In this document: one piece after another, positions 1 through 8,800 of the stretch | Numbering within the stretch: the stretch's first letter is position 1 | Layout of the letters: the number at the start of each line of letters is the position of its first letter | From: Achromobacter sp. Root83 | Lineage (GTDB): Bacteria; Pseudomonadota; Gammaproteobacteria; Burkholderiales; Burkholderiaceae_B | Direction: 5' to 3' | DNA: 64,000 nucleotides | Assembly: GCF_001428845.1 (NCBI RefSeq) | Contig: NZ_LMIU01000026.1 | Coordinates: forward strand, 158,769 to 222,768 | Translations under genes and position numbers: made by a program | Notes under the pieces: model-generated | What the model was told of the DNA's origin: nothing | The model's database searches: none | Seen by the model: the letters and a program-made list of their open reading frames with translations, nothing else

Positions 1-296
1 TTGAAATGGCCAAGTTGCTGCTCCTGCCGCCGCGTTTCGTCGGCCATCTGCCCGGGGTTCGCTTCCATGTCGGCCAGCATATCGGCGCTGTAGGAAAGAT
101 AGCGCCGGATATCGTTCAGGAGGGCGTCGGTGGTGACGGCAAGCTTGGACGCATAGATGCGGTTCGCCTCGAGCGCGTTGTGCAGGAGCAGGGCGCGCTG
201 CACCAGGTAGCTGGCATGCAGGCCGCCAGCCAGGACCAGGATGACCGACAGCAGACTGATCCACAGGATGAGGCGCCGTAGGTCGATGCGAAACAT
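1..296 (-). CDS. N-terminal part of a membrane-anchored sensor protein (truncated by window edge)
   Basis: An open frame starts at an ATG at 296 and runs off the left edge of the window, so only about 98 residues are visible. It begins MFRIDLRRLILWISLLSVIL, a positively charged start followed by one clear transmembrane helix. A hydrophilic, probably periplasmic stretch follows (SKLAVTTDALLNDIRRYLSY). This arrangement resembles the N-termini of sensor-domain diguanylate cyclases common in Alcaligenaceae, but the output domain lies outside the window, so the GGDEF assignment is a guess. It lies 11 bp behind the tetR-type gene on the same strand and could be co-transcribed with it. Confidence 0.55.
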   Translation of the reverse strand, partial: MFRIDLRRLILWISLLSVILVLAGGLHASYLVQRALLLHNALEANRIYASKLAVTTDALLNDIRRYLSYSADMLADMEANPGQMADETRRQEQQLGHF

Positions 297-307
297 GGGG
301 GCATCCG

Positions 308-958
308 TCAGGAGCGGGCGCGGCCGGGAGGTGCGCCGGATGATGGCGGCGGGCTGTCCGCGGTCAGGGCGTCCCATGCGCACATCGCCTGCCGCGCCAC
401 GGCTTGCAAGGTCTTGCGGGTGGCCCCGTCGCGGGCCTGGATCGACATGCCGTGCAGCACGGTCGCATAAAACGCGGCAAGGCTTTTGAGGTCGGCGCCG
501 GCGGGCAGTTCGCCTTGCGAGGCGCCCGCGTGCAGACGGGCGAGAATGCGGCTTTGCATTTCCCGGCGGTGGTCCCCGAGAAAATCGCCCACGCTGGCGT
601 GGTTCACGCTGCCGGCCGGAGCGCCCAACACGATCATGCAGCCGGGCGGCGCACCGGGCGCCGTGAAGCGTTCGGCGGACGCAAGCAGCATGGCCTGGAT
701 GGCATCGCGCGCGGAGGGCCCCGCCAACAGCGCGCGTCTTGCCGAGCCGCCTTCGGTGTCGCGGTAGAGCTCGACGGCTTCGCGGAACAGGCTTTCCTTC
801 GAGCCGAAGGCGCCATAGAGACTGGGCGAGTTGATGCCCATCGCCACCGTCAGATCGGTTAGCGATGCTCCTTCATATCCCTTCGACCAGAAGACTTCCA
901 TGGCCTTTTGCAAGGCCTGGGCCCGGTCGAAGCTCCGGGGGCGCCCACGTTCTGCCAT
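308..958 (-). CDS. TetR/AcrR-family transcriptional repressor
   Basis: The 216-aa protein opens with a typical TetR DNA-binding domain (residues 1-55): GRPRSFDRAQALQKAMEVFW, then the turn and recognition helix TDLTVAMGINSPSLYGAFGS. The rest is the variable ligand-binding and dimer domain. It is divergent from the SDR gene at 1075. A 22-bp near-palindrome at 1041-1062, just upstream of that gene, is the likely operator, so the protein probably represses the SDR gene and perhaps itself. The inducer cannot be read from the sequence. The C-terminal tail is rich in Pro, Ala and Arg. Confidence 0.9.
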   Translation of the reverse strand: MAERGRPRSFDRAQALQKAMEVFWSKGYEGASLTDLTVAMGINSPSLYGAFGSKESLFREAVELYRDTEGGSARRALLAGPSARDAIQAMLLASAERFTAPGAPPGCMIVLGAPAGSVNHASVGDFLGDHRREMQSRILARLHAGASQGELPAGADLKSLAAFYATVLHGMSIQARDGATRKTLQAVARQAMCAWDALTADSPPPSSGAPPGRARS

Positions 959-1040
959 AAACGCGATTTTAAACTCGGGGCGTATTTTGTGTTGATCGAT
1001 AAAAAATAGATTGACGATCCCACCGAAAGACGGCGATCAT

Positions 1041-1062
1041 ATTTGTAATGATCACTACAAAT
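1041..1062. promoter_or_regulatory. Putative TetR operator between tetR and SDR genes
   Basis: A 22-bp near-perfect palindrome has arms ATTTGTA and TACAAAT around a TGATCA core, with only one mismatched pair between the two halves. It ends 12 bp before the SDR start codon and overlaps the region where its -10 element should lie. A palindrome of this length between divergent TetR and SDR genes is the classic local repressor arrangement. Binding itself is inferred. Confidence 0.7.
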
Positions 1063-1074
1063 TAAGGACGAACA

Positions 1075-1821
1075 ATGCGGAACCTGACTGGAAAAGTGGC
1101 TTTCGTGACGGGCGGAAGCCGTGGCATCGGCGCGGCCATCGTGCGCCGCCTCGCTGCCGAGGGCGCGGACGTGGCCTTTACCTATGTGAGCGCGTCGTCC
1201 GCGGCCGGCGCGCAGGCGCTGGCGCAAGACCTGGCTGCGCAGGGGCGCCGGGCGCGCGCCATTCAGGCCGATTCCGCGGATGCGCAAGCGGTCAAGCGGG
1301 CGGTTGAAGAGGCGATCGCCGAACTCGGCCCGGTGGATATCCTGGTCAACAATGCCGGCATATTCCTGGCCGGCCCCATCGGCGAAGCGACTCTGCAGGA
1401 CTACGAGCGGACGATGGACATCAATGTGCGTGCGCCTTTCGTCGCCATCCAGGCGGCACAGGCCGCCATGCCGGATGGCGGCCGCATCATCAACATCGGC
1501 AGTTGCCTCGCGGCCCGTGCCGGCCGCGCGGGCGTGGCGCTTTATGCTGCGAGCAAGTCCGCGCTGGTGGGGTTGACTCAAGGCCTGGCGCGCGACCTGG
1601 GCGCGCGCGGCATCACCGCGAACGTGGTGCACCCCGGCCCGATCGATACCGACATGAATCCTGCCGCCGGCGATAGCGCGCCCGATCTGGTGGCGGTGCT
1701 GTCGCTGCCGCACTATGGAGAAACACGCGACATCGCCGGCATGGTGGCGTTTCTGGCGGGTCCGGACGGACGCTACGTCACCGGCGCAAGTCTCGCGGTG
1801 GACGGCGGATACGCGGCCTGA
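1075..1821 (+). CDS. SDR-family NAD(P)-dependent oxidoreductase
   Basis: The 248-aa protein is a classical short-chain dehydrogenase. It shows the cofactor motif TGGSRGIG (residues 12-19), NNAG (92-95) and the catalytic set Ser143, Tyr157, Lys161 (YAASK). It ends with the usual VTGASLAVDGG segment. The start at 1075 has an AAGGA ribosome site upstream. It is transcribed away from the TetR gene and probably controlled by it. The substrate is not evident; such TetR-SDR pairs often handle reactive carbonyl or ketoacyl compounds, but that is only analogy. Confidence 0.88.
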   Translation: MRNLTGKVAFVTGGSRGIGAAIVRRLAAEGADVAFTYVSASSAAGAQALAQDLAAQGRRARAIQADSADAQAVKRAVEEAIAELGPVDILVNNAGIFLAGPIGEATLQDYERTMDINVRAPFVAIQAAQAAMPDGGRIINIGSCLAARAGRAGVALYAASKSALVGLTQGLARDLGARGITANVVHPGPIDTDMNPAAGDSAPDLVAVLSLPHYGETRDIAGMVAFLAGPDGRYVTGASLAVDGGYAA

Positions 1822-1854
1822 TGCGGCGCGCTTCAAAAGTATTTGCGGGCCGAC

Positions 1855-1883
1855 TTGCACAAACCAAAAAAGCTACATATAAT
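1855..1883 (+). promoter_or_regulatory. Sigma-70 promoter of tRNA-Lys
   Basis: TTGCAC at 1855-1860 and TATAAT at 1878-1883 are separated by exactly 17 bp. Transcription would begin near 1890, about 85 nt before the mature tRNA 5' end. This is the only strong consensus promoter upstream of the tRNA. Confidence 0.75.
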
Positions 1884-1974
1884 CTTCCTTCTTCGCAGTA
1901 CACACATCAACGAATCACAGCGGAAACGCAGCGGCGGCAACGCCACAATGTGAGCCGGAACTGAGTGAATTGCA

Positions 1975-2050
1975 GGGCTGTTAGCTCAGTTGGTAGAGCA
2001 GCGGACTCTTAATCCGTAGGTCGAGTGTTCGAGCCACTCACAGCCCACCA
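1975..2050 (+). tRNA. tRNA-Lys (anticodon CTT)
   Basis: A complete cloverleaf can be drawn. The acceptor stem is GGGCTGT/ACAGCCC, the D arm GCTC..GAGC, and the anticodon stem GCGGA/TCCGT with loop CTCTTAA (anticodon CTT). The T arm is GAGTG-TTCGAGC-CACTC, followed by discriminator A and an encoded CCA. The 3' half from base 2002 is duplicated at 29589-29642, marking this gene as the integration site of the island. The insertion leaves the tRNA intact because the element carries the same 3' sequence. Confidence 0.97.
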
Positions 2051-2055
2051 GAATT
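2002..2055 (+). repeat. Left attachment site (54-bp direct repeat copy 1)
   Basis: This copy spans the anticodon stem to 5 bp past the CCA of tRNA-Lys and is identical over 54 bp to 29589-29642. Integrase-mediated insertion into a tRNA 3' end creates exactly such a pair. The distance between copies sets the element size at 27,587 bp. Confidence 0.93.
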
Positions 2056-2076
2056 CTCTAGTAGTATCAAGCGCTT

Positions 2077-2104
2077 AGCCCACCGGAAACGGTGGGCTTT
2101 TTGC
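2077..2104 (+). terminator. Rho-independent terminator behind tRNA-Lys (island-supplied)
   Basis: The stem AGCCCACCG / CGGTGGGCT with a GAAA loop is followed by TTTTTGCTTT. It lies 22 bp inside the left attachment copy, so the island brings its own terminator for the tRNA. The probable original terminator lies beyond the right copy at 29646-29682. Confidence 0.85.
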
Positions 2105-2116
2105 TTTCTGGGAATT

Positions 2117-2139
2117 TTGACCGCACTTCTAACGCACTT
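2117..2139 (+). repeat. Candidate integrase arm-type site, left end
   Basis: A 22-bp segment beginning TTGACCGCACTT and ending TAACGCACT recurs with one mismatch at 29464-29485, near the right end and in the same orientation. Short repeats placed just inside both attachment sites are typical of arm sites for tyrosine integrases or their excision factors. The role is inferred from position only. Confidence 0.45.
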
Positions 2140-2299
2140 CGGTGTTTTGGCGGACTGTGGCAGTGATCTTCGAGCGCTGTTACAGAAAAGATTTCTGCCT
2201 CCATTTGCTGGTGGTTTTCGGCGAAACGGAGCCCAGCGAAGCGAGAGCCCACTCGCGTTGGCGCCTATACCTCAATCCAAAAATTGTGAGATAGGCATC

Positions 2300-3502
2300 A
2301 TGGCTAACATTCAGAAGCGCGGTGAGTACCAGTACCAAGCAGACATTCGTCGTAAAGGCTTCCCGCGGCAAACCCAGACGTTCTTGACCAAAGACGACGC
2401 CGAACGGTGGGTGCGAAAGCACGAAGGGCAAATGGACGAGGGGAAGTTCAGAGACCTGCGCCCAGTCGCGAAACTAACCCTCGGCGATGCCTTGGACCGC
2501 TACATGGACGAAGTCGTCCCGACCAAGGCCGTAGGCGGGCAGCGTAACGAGCGCAATCGAATTCGACTGCTGAAGAAGCATCCACTGGCCAGGCGTGAGC
2601 TGAGCACCCTTCAGTCCTCTGACTTTGCCAAGTACCGCAATGAGCGGACCGCACAAGTAGGTAGCGCTAACACCGTGCGGCTGGAGCTGGCGCTGCTCTC
2701 GCACCTGTACACGATTGGCAAGAAGGAGTGGAACTGGCCACTCGACAATCCCTTGACGGACGTGAGGCGGCCGTCGGCGCCCGAGGGCCGTGAGCGTCGG
2801 CTTCGTGGGGATGAAGAGGCCCGGCTCCTTTCGGGGGTAAGCGACGAGCGCGTTCGGCAACCCGTCTGGCTGGAAGCATGCATTCGACTCTCGCTGGCCA
2901 CGGGTTTGCGTGCCGGTGAGCTCCTGACTCTCGAGTGGTCACAGGTTGATCTGAAAGGCGGCGTCATGAACCTGACAAAGGCCCGCAATGGCAGCAAGCG
3001 ATCAGTGGGCTTGAACCTCGAGGCTGTACGCGTCCTTCAGTGCCTTCCTCGTTCGACCGAGAAGGTCATCAAGGGCTATCACGAGACCGGCAAGCTGGAT
3101 TGCGATTTCAAGGCAGCCTGCGTTGCTGCTGGTTTGCTTGATTTGCACTTTCACGATCTTCGTCACGAAGCGGCGACTCGCTTGGCTCCGCACATGATGC
3201 CGCAGGAGCTGGCCAAGATCATGGGCTGGAAGACCTTGCAGATGGCCATGCGCTATTACAACCCTTCGCCTAGCGAATTGGCCGCAAGGGTGAGGGCTGT
3301 GGAGGCTGCGCGCAGTGGAGGGAGTACCGAGCCAGAGGCCTCGTCGGGCAAACATATCGTCGTCGCTGCTCCTTCCTCCGACTCCTACGACGGTTCGTCC
3401 GCACTGCTCGACCATGGTGCCGTCGCGACATGCGACAACGTAATCCGGGTCGAGTTTGCTCGACGTGGCACGGTCTCAACGCGGACAGCGCAAGCCGCCT
3501 GA
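2300..3502 (+). CDS. int: Tyrosine site-specific integrase of the island
   Basis: A 400-aa phage-type integrase starting MANIQKRGEYQYQADIRRKG, an N-terminal strand-rich DNA-binding segment. A core-binding domain follows and then the catalytic domain. Catalytic residues visible are Arg204 (TGLRAGELLTLEW), the His285-Asp-Leu-Arg288-His box (HDLRHEAATR) and a tyrosine at 319-320 (MRYYNPS). The frame is open further upstream, but ATG 2300 gives the family N-terminus. It sits 245 bp from the tRNA attachment site, transcribed inward, as expected for the enzyme that inserted this element. A tail of about 60 residues after the catalytic Tyr is unconserved-looking. Confidence 0.94.
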   Translation: MANIQKRGEYQYQADIRRKGFPRQTQTFLTKDDAERWVRKHEGQMDEGKFRDLRPVAKLTLGDALDRYMDEVVPTKAVGGQRNERNRIRLLKKHPLARRELSTLQSSDFAKYRNERTAQVGSANTVRLELALLSHLYTIGKKEWNWPLDNPLTDVRRPSAPEGRERRLRGDEEARLLSGVSDERVRQPVWLEACIRLSLATGLRAGELLTLEWSQVDLKGGVMNLTKARNGSKRSVGLNLEAVRVLQCLPRSTEKVIKGYHETGKLDCDFKAACVAAGLLDLHFHDLRHEAATRLAPHMMPQELAKIMGWKTLQMAMRYYNPSPSELAARVRAVEAARSGGSTEPEASSGKHIVVAAPSSDSYDGSSALLDHGAVATCDNVIRVEFARRGTVSTRTAQAA

Positions 3503-3518
3503 TCGACTTTTTGGCGAT

Positions 3519-3555
3519 GATCAAAGCCCAAGCTAGACCAGCTTGGGCTTTGATC
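3519..3555. terminator. Perfect 16-bp inverted repeat, probable bidirectional terminator
   Basis: Arms of 16 bp (GATCAAAGCCCAAGCT and its exact complement) flank a 5-nt loop. It lies between the convergent integrase and trfA-like genes. There is no clean T-run, so a terminator is likely but a recombination or protein-binding role cannot be excluded. Confidence 0.6.
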
Positions 3556-3660
3556 TCGGAATTGAAAGCTGTCTACCGCGCAAGTAGCGAGCTCTCCTTC
3601 GATTAGTTGACAGCGTTATCGGCCCGCGGGTCGGGGCAACACAGCCGACGCGCTAACGAA

Positions 3661-4512
3661 TCAGATTTCTTCGTCGAGAGGGCTTTGCCGGTCTCGTTTC
3701 GAAACGAAGGCCGGCCTTTGAACGTGGATCATCGTGCCCTTAGATAGATCAAACCTGCACTTCCAACCAGTGGCATCTGTCAAAGCTTCCAACGCGAGTT
3801 TCAGCTTTTGCGCCCAGGCAGCAGCTCTCATGTTTTCGCACCCCGAAAGCCGTTGCAGTGTGGCTGAGGCGAGCGGTAGCGGATTTCTATGTGTCGAGTA
3901 GAAGGTGTGTAGCCAAAGCCCCAGCGCTGAATCTCTCAGCTTGCGTCGTTGATCCAAATTGACGAGCGTATAACCTGCTGTGTACGCAGAGAGCAGGTTG
4001 GTATCAACGCTCAAAACGATGCGTGTTGATGACCCATTGACGGCTTCATCAAGGTTGATCAGGTTGCTCTCCCATTTGAATCCGCTGTCGTGCACGACGC
4101 TCACACGCGCAGCGGCCAGGCCTTGCAAACTCGTCCGCAGGGCCTGACGGTTCTTTCTGTCGCAGGTCTTATCCAGCCGCTTCAGCAGGCCGTTGGCAGA
4201 AACGTCAATGGGAATGCGAGGTGCATTTGGTTGGTGGGTGGCCAGGAAGGCAATTCTGAGCAGCTCCATCCACAGGGTCGCTTCAGCTTGGGTTAACTGC
4301 ATGCCGTCTTGCTGAAAGATTTGGTAGCCGCGGACCGATTGCAGGAGTGAGTTCTCAGTGAACGCTCGCCGATTCTTCAAATTCGCAGGCTGGCCTGCAA
4401 ATATCGCTGAACGAGCCAGAACGTTTGGGATCGCCGCCCGAACATTTCCTGGTCTCACGTTTGGAGTTAACCAAATATCCTGCGTCCGGGGTTGATTGGG
4501 TCGATTACTCAT
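3661..4512 (-). CDS. trfA: TrfA-family plasmid replication initiator
   Basis: The 283-aa product matches the layout of RK2-type TrfA. It has an N-terminal PNVLARSAIFAG segment, the GYQIFQQDGMQLTQAEATLW block, then two winged-helix halves including ALGLWLHTFYSTHRNPLPLA and a final LKLALEALTDATGWKC region. TrfA proteins bind iterons at a plasmid origin and load the host helicase. The ATG at 4512 is preferred over an upstream TTG at 4617, though neither has a strong ribosome site. No partition, transfer or single-strand-binding genes adjoin it. Its presence in a tRNA-integrated island suggests an element that can replicate, or a fossil plasmid module. Confidence 0.85.
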   Translation of the reverse strand: MSNRPNQPRTQDIWLTPNVRPGNVRAAIPNVLARSAIFAGQPANLKNRRAFTENSLLQSVRGYQIFQQDGMQLTQAEATLWMELLRIAFLATHQPNAPRIPIDVSANGLLKRLDKTCDRKNRQALRTSLQGLAAARVSVVHDSGFKWESNLINLDEAVNGSSTRIVLSVDTNLLSAYTAGYTLVNLDQRRKLRDSALGLWLHTFYSTHRNPLPLASATLQRLSGCENMRAAAWAQKLKLALEALTDATGWKCRFDLSKGTMIHVQRPAFVSKRDRQSPLDEEI

Positions 4513-4877
4513 GACTCGCGCACTAAGAGTTTTATTGAGTATGTATAGCTTCGCAAGGGGGCCATGCCGCTTGCCTGATCTACGGAAATCCGGGTTTTTT
4601 TTGACTGGGAGTAGCAATAGAGATGCCGCCCGGGGGGATCGGATTGGCTCAGACGCGGGTCAGCATGCCTACGAGCAGAGATAAGGGGCGGAGGGGGGGC
4701 AGAATGCCTAAGCTGGGGGGCCAGATTGCGTCCGGCGAGCGGGGCTGTTCGATCTACTCGGAAAATCTCCTTGTGATTCATGCCTGTTTTCGAGAGTCAG
4801 CCACCGTCCTCGTTACTCCTAACTAAAAGAGTTCTTTAACTAAAAGATCCATCTCCCCTGGATGGACGATTTGCGTC

Positions 4878-5208
4878 ATGCAGGCGCTGTCCTGTGGTGA
4901 AAGGTACCTTGCTAGGTTTCGAGATGGGATGCTCGAACTTCTGGTTAGCCGTGTGAAAAAACTGGCTGACCAGATGGGTGAGGTGGTAGCGCAGACTATT
5001 GAGATTGGGCGTCGCTGACTATGCGGCTCAGCGCGTGTTTGATAAACTGGCCTATCGCTGAATTCGACGATAAGTCCGGCCGGGGTGACATTACGGGCGA
5101 GGCTTGGGAGCAGAACTGGAGTCACTCAGCATCGCTGTCCAGTTGAGCGGGGTGCCTCAAAGTGAGGCGCAATTTGCAAATTGCATTTTGCGGGCGCCGT
5201 TCCGATGA
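4878..5208 (+). pseudogene. Decayed small coding region of unknown function
   Basis: A 46-codon frame from ATG 4878 (MQALSCGERYLARFRDGMLE...) ends at 5016-5018. Protein-like sequence then continues in other frames: an ADYAAQRVFDKLAYR stretch, then ELESLSIAVQLSG through ILRAPFR, stopping at 5206-5208, just before a strong terminator. Alternatively, a second 41-codon frame starts at 5021, two bases after the first stop. I read this as one frameshifted gene remnant, but two coupled small genes are possible. I do not recognise the family. Confidence 0.3.
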
Positions 5209-5216
5209 GCTAACAG

Positions 5217-5245
5217 GGCCCATGCATAGCGTGGGCCTTTCTTTT
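5217..5245 (+). terminator. Rho-independent terminator
   Basis: A nine-pair stem GGCCCATGC / GCGTGGGCC with a 3-nt ATA loop is followed by TTTCTTTT. It ends the decayed reading frame on the plus strand, 8 bp after its last stop codon, which suggests that a functional gene once lay there. Confidence 0.8.
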
Positions 5246-5879
5246 GGGTGGTGAAAGTTCAGGCCCGCTTCGGCTTATGGGGCCTCGCTACTGAAAGCGC
5301 TGCATCGCGTGCTTCCTCCGACGTCAGTAGGCAGACAGCCAAGTTTCAATGCCTTGGTTTGATCGGATTTCGGCAAGCGCTTGAGTGATGCACGAACCAT
5401 AACAGGTAACAGCTCTTCCCTCGTCGTTCAGCTCCTCGCCGGAGCAGATTAGTCAGAACTATTTACGTCGTCCGCTTCCAGCCTATTGTGGCCACTCGAA
5501 GTTTGTTTGCGAGCGACTAATACGCGGTGAGTGCGATCCTTTGCACTCAGGTGTAGAGCCCTAGTTTTATGGGACTGTATCGGTCATTGCGATTCCCGCT
5601 ACACGCGCGACCTCGATAAGTGTTTGGCAGTTGCGCTGAATAGTTGAATGTCGCCAAGCCACAATTCAGGCCGGCCATTCGGCGTTTTCAACGAACCTAT
5701 TCAGTGACTTCAATGCGGTCGCTGTGGGGCGACCAGTTATGCTATCTTGTTACAAAATTTCTCATATCTTTAGATCGCATTGCTGCCGGGGGCTAATCAT
5801 GGTCCGGTGACTTTGAGTGTGCCCTATGAGGTTGCTCGTCGGCAGCGGATATGCACGATAGCTATTGGAGGCTACCTCG

Positions 5880-8800
5880 ATGAAGTGGATTACTGCGCTT
5901 GATCTGGACCAGTGGGCAGACACCATACCGGCACGGGTGGAATTCCCAGGCCTAATCGCCGATCTGATTCGCGCCTCGGTGACCGACATATCCAGTTTCC
6001 GATTTCCACGGGGTGATAAGGGGCAGGTCCGTGGCTTCGATGGGGTGCTGGACGCGGACAGCAACTACACTTTCATCCCCGACGGCGAATCTGTGTGGGA
6101 GTTCGGCGTCACCGAAGGTGGGGCAGCGAAGGCGAACGACGACTACAAGAAGCGCACAGGGCAGGTCGACCTAGACATGCGTAAGCACACCACTTTTGTG
6201 TTCGTGTCGCCTAGAACCTGGGATAGCAGCAAAGGCGTGAAGCGGGAGGACTGGATCGCCGAAAAAAAAGCGCTCGCTGAGTGGAAGGACGTCTGCTACA
6301 TCGACGGGGTGATGCTTGAGGAATGGCTAGACGATTGTCCGGCCGTTGCGGCGCGATATGCCACAGCCCATCTTAACAAGATGCCTCAAATTGGGGTGCG
6401 AAGCACAGATGAGTTTTGGAACGAATTCTCCACCAGATTCGCACCTCAGTTGGTTGAGCAGGTCTTGCTGGCGGGCCGTGAAGATCAGGCGAAGGACCTA
6501 GTCCAACAATTGGTCGCTGGCCCGAGCAGACTACTTTACGCGGCTGATGCGCCTGATGAGGTCGTCGTGTTTGCTATCGCGGCTATTCGGAATGCTGAAC
6601 CTGCCGTGAGGGTATTTCTCGAATCCAAGACAATCGTGGTGGACACCGAGCACGCTGCACGCCAGCTTTCGAATAAAAGCGGTTTGGTTTTCCTTTTGAA
6701 AGGTCAGGGCCGAGATTTCGTTGGTTTGTTGTCACAGCGTGGACCTACAGTTGTGAGTGCTGGAGCCGATGAAAGGCGTCCTAATCATGTCTTGCTCAAT
6801 CGCCCTCTTAGTTCACAGCTTGCCAAGGCGTTTGTGGAGATGGGCTACCCGGAGCACGAGTGCTATGACTTGGCGAGGCGTTGTGGACGTAGCCTTGCCG
6901 TCCTGGCTAGGCTTATTCCGAGTGGGAACGCGACAAGGCCCGCGTGGCTGGAGCGCGGAGAGCAGCTATTACCAGCTCTTCTTGCCGGTGCGTGGCAATC
7001 GTCGACCAAGCCCGACACCGACGTGCTGAGTGCCTTGGCAGATAACGTCGATTACGAAACGATTGAAAGTCCACTGCGCCGACTATCAAGGCTACAAGAC
7101 CCGCCGGTGGACCGCGTCGGAGATGTGTGGGCAATGCGTGCATCTGTCGATGCATTTATTCACCTAGCGCCACTTCTGGGGCCCCGGCATCTAGAGCGCT
7201 TCGCGGCAGTGGCGAAAGCAGTTTTTTCCCGCATAGGTAACCCACCAAAAGCTGATGAGATATTTAGACCATCGTCGGACCGAGAAGAGAGGCACAGCGA
7301 TTGGCTGAGAGATGGCTTGATGACTACGTTGCTGCATATGGCGGTGCTGCATGAGCAAGCTGATTTCATAGTCCCTGGTAGTACTCCTGCCGAATTTGTT
7401 AATGGTATCGTGCGCGGACTTCCTGGCCTATCGCAGAATCATCGCTTATTGGTCGCGCTGCAAGATCAACTGGCGCTTCTCGCAGAGGCCGCTCCGATCC
7501 CTTTCCTTGAAGCCCTCGAGCATCTGCTCGAGGGCGACGCCTCGAGCATTAAACCCATCTTTGAAGAGTTCGAAGGATTCATTACTTCGCGCGCTTATCA
7601 TCATGGTGTGCTCTGGGCTCTTGAAGTCGTGGCGTGGGACCCAGGACTTCTTCTGCGGGCGGCAATGTGCCTAGCTCGGCTGGCTGCTATTGATACGGGA
7701 GGAAAGGATAGCAATCGCCCCATAAACAGCCTGCGGGAAATACTCTTGCCGTGGTCGCCAAACACTACCGCAAATACTGCCGAGCGGATTGGGGTGTTGA
7801 AGAGTGTTGTTCAGACCGTTCCCGATATAGCGTGGGAGCTACTCACCAAACTTCTACCCAGGGCCCACGATTCGTCGGACGCAACCCAGAAGCCACGGTT
7901 CCGTGAATTCGGCGATGGGAGACAAGAGGTTTTGACATTCGGGCTGGTGTGGAGGAGCCAGACGGAGGTTGTCAGGCTCGCACTCGACCATGTCGGTCAT
8001 GACCCAGACAGGTGGGCTACGCTCATTGATGAGCTTCACCATTTCCCGGAACTGGCATTTCTTGAGAGTGTTGAAGCGCTTCGCATGGAAATGGTGACCT
8101 CTCACAAGGATAGCCTCGCGATTTGGGAGCACCTTCGGAAGGTCGTAAGCCGGCACAAAACCTACGCAGACACCGATTGGGCGCTGCGCGAAAAAGGCCT
8201 GGCGCTTCTCGAGGAGCTTGTCATGCGGCATGCGCCGAAGGATCCGGTGTCTCTCGTGTGCTGGCTGTTCGACGACTGGATCCCTGACGTGCCAGGAAAG
8301 GCGGATTCGGATGATCCGATGGCGGCCGTCGAAGAGGCACGTGCCAAGGGCATCGCTGAGGTCTACAACGCGAAGGGTATGGGAGGACTTATAGATCTTG
8401 CAGGAAAGGCGAAGCTCTCGGACCAAGTGGCCAGCTCTCTCAAGACTCTAAATCTGGACAAGGAAGAACTGGTAGGTGTGTTGCGCCAAGCGCTGCATAA
8501 TGGGGAGGAGCTCAACTCGTTCGCTTCAGCTGTAGTAGCGGATGTTGTCTATCGCTTTGGTGAAGATGGTAAAGCCAGCGTGCGTTCGGAGCTGCAGGCT
8601 TGCGGTCTTGAGAAAGATCGAACAGCCCGACTTCTTGTGGCACTTCCAGATAAAAAACAGACGTGGTCCTTCGTCGCGACCCTCGGGGAAGAAGTCGAGG
8701 ATGCGTATTGGCGTAGCAAGCCCGCCTTTCTCATTGACGGTAGCGCAGACGAACTGTTTGAAGCGATTGGCAACTACACACGTCGGGACCGCTTCCTGGC

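Larger units (their letters stand above)
4513..5879. other. Gene-poor region upstream of trfA and of the 1250-aa gene; possible origin
   Basis: No intact gene can be supported across about 1.37 kb. It contains G-runs at 4632-4637, 4685-4698 and 4715-4720, and the 11-mer TAACTAAAAGA at 4820-4830 and 4837-4847 (17 bp apart). It also holds a decayed reading frame (4878-5208), a strong terminator (5217-5245) and a 7-bp-stem hairpin (TGAGTGC/GCACTCA) near 5526-5548. A location beside trfA makes an origin possible, but no proper iteron array is visible. A GGAGG site at 5867-5871 serves the downstream gene. Confidence 0.4.

Noticed and set aside
859..1860. 333-codon minus-strand frame opposite the SDR gene
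   Set aside because: It covers both the TetR promoter region and the SDR gene, which are well supported, and its product resembles no family.
4823..5125. A 100-codon minus-strand frame in the trfA spacer
   Set aside because: It is opposite better protein-like sequence on the plus strand that leads to a terminator, and has no ribosome site or recognisable motif.
4620..5600. An iteron array or CRISPR array near trfA
   Set aside because: Only two copies of one 11-bp word are seen and no regularly spaced repeats of CRISPR type exist here or elsewhere in the window.
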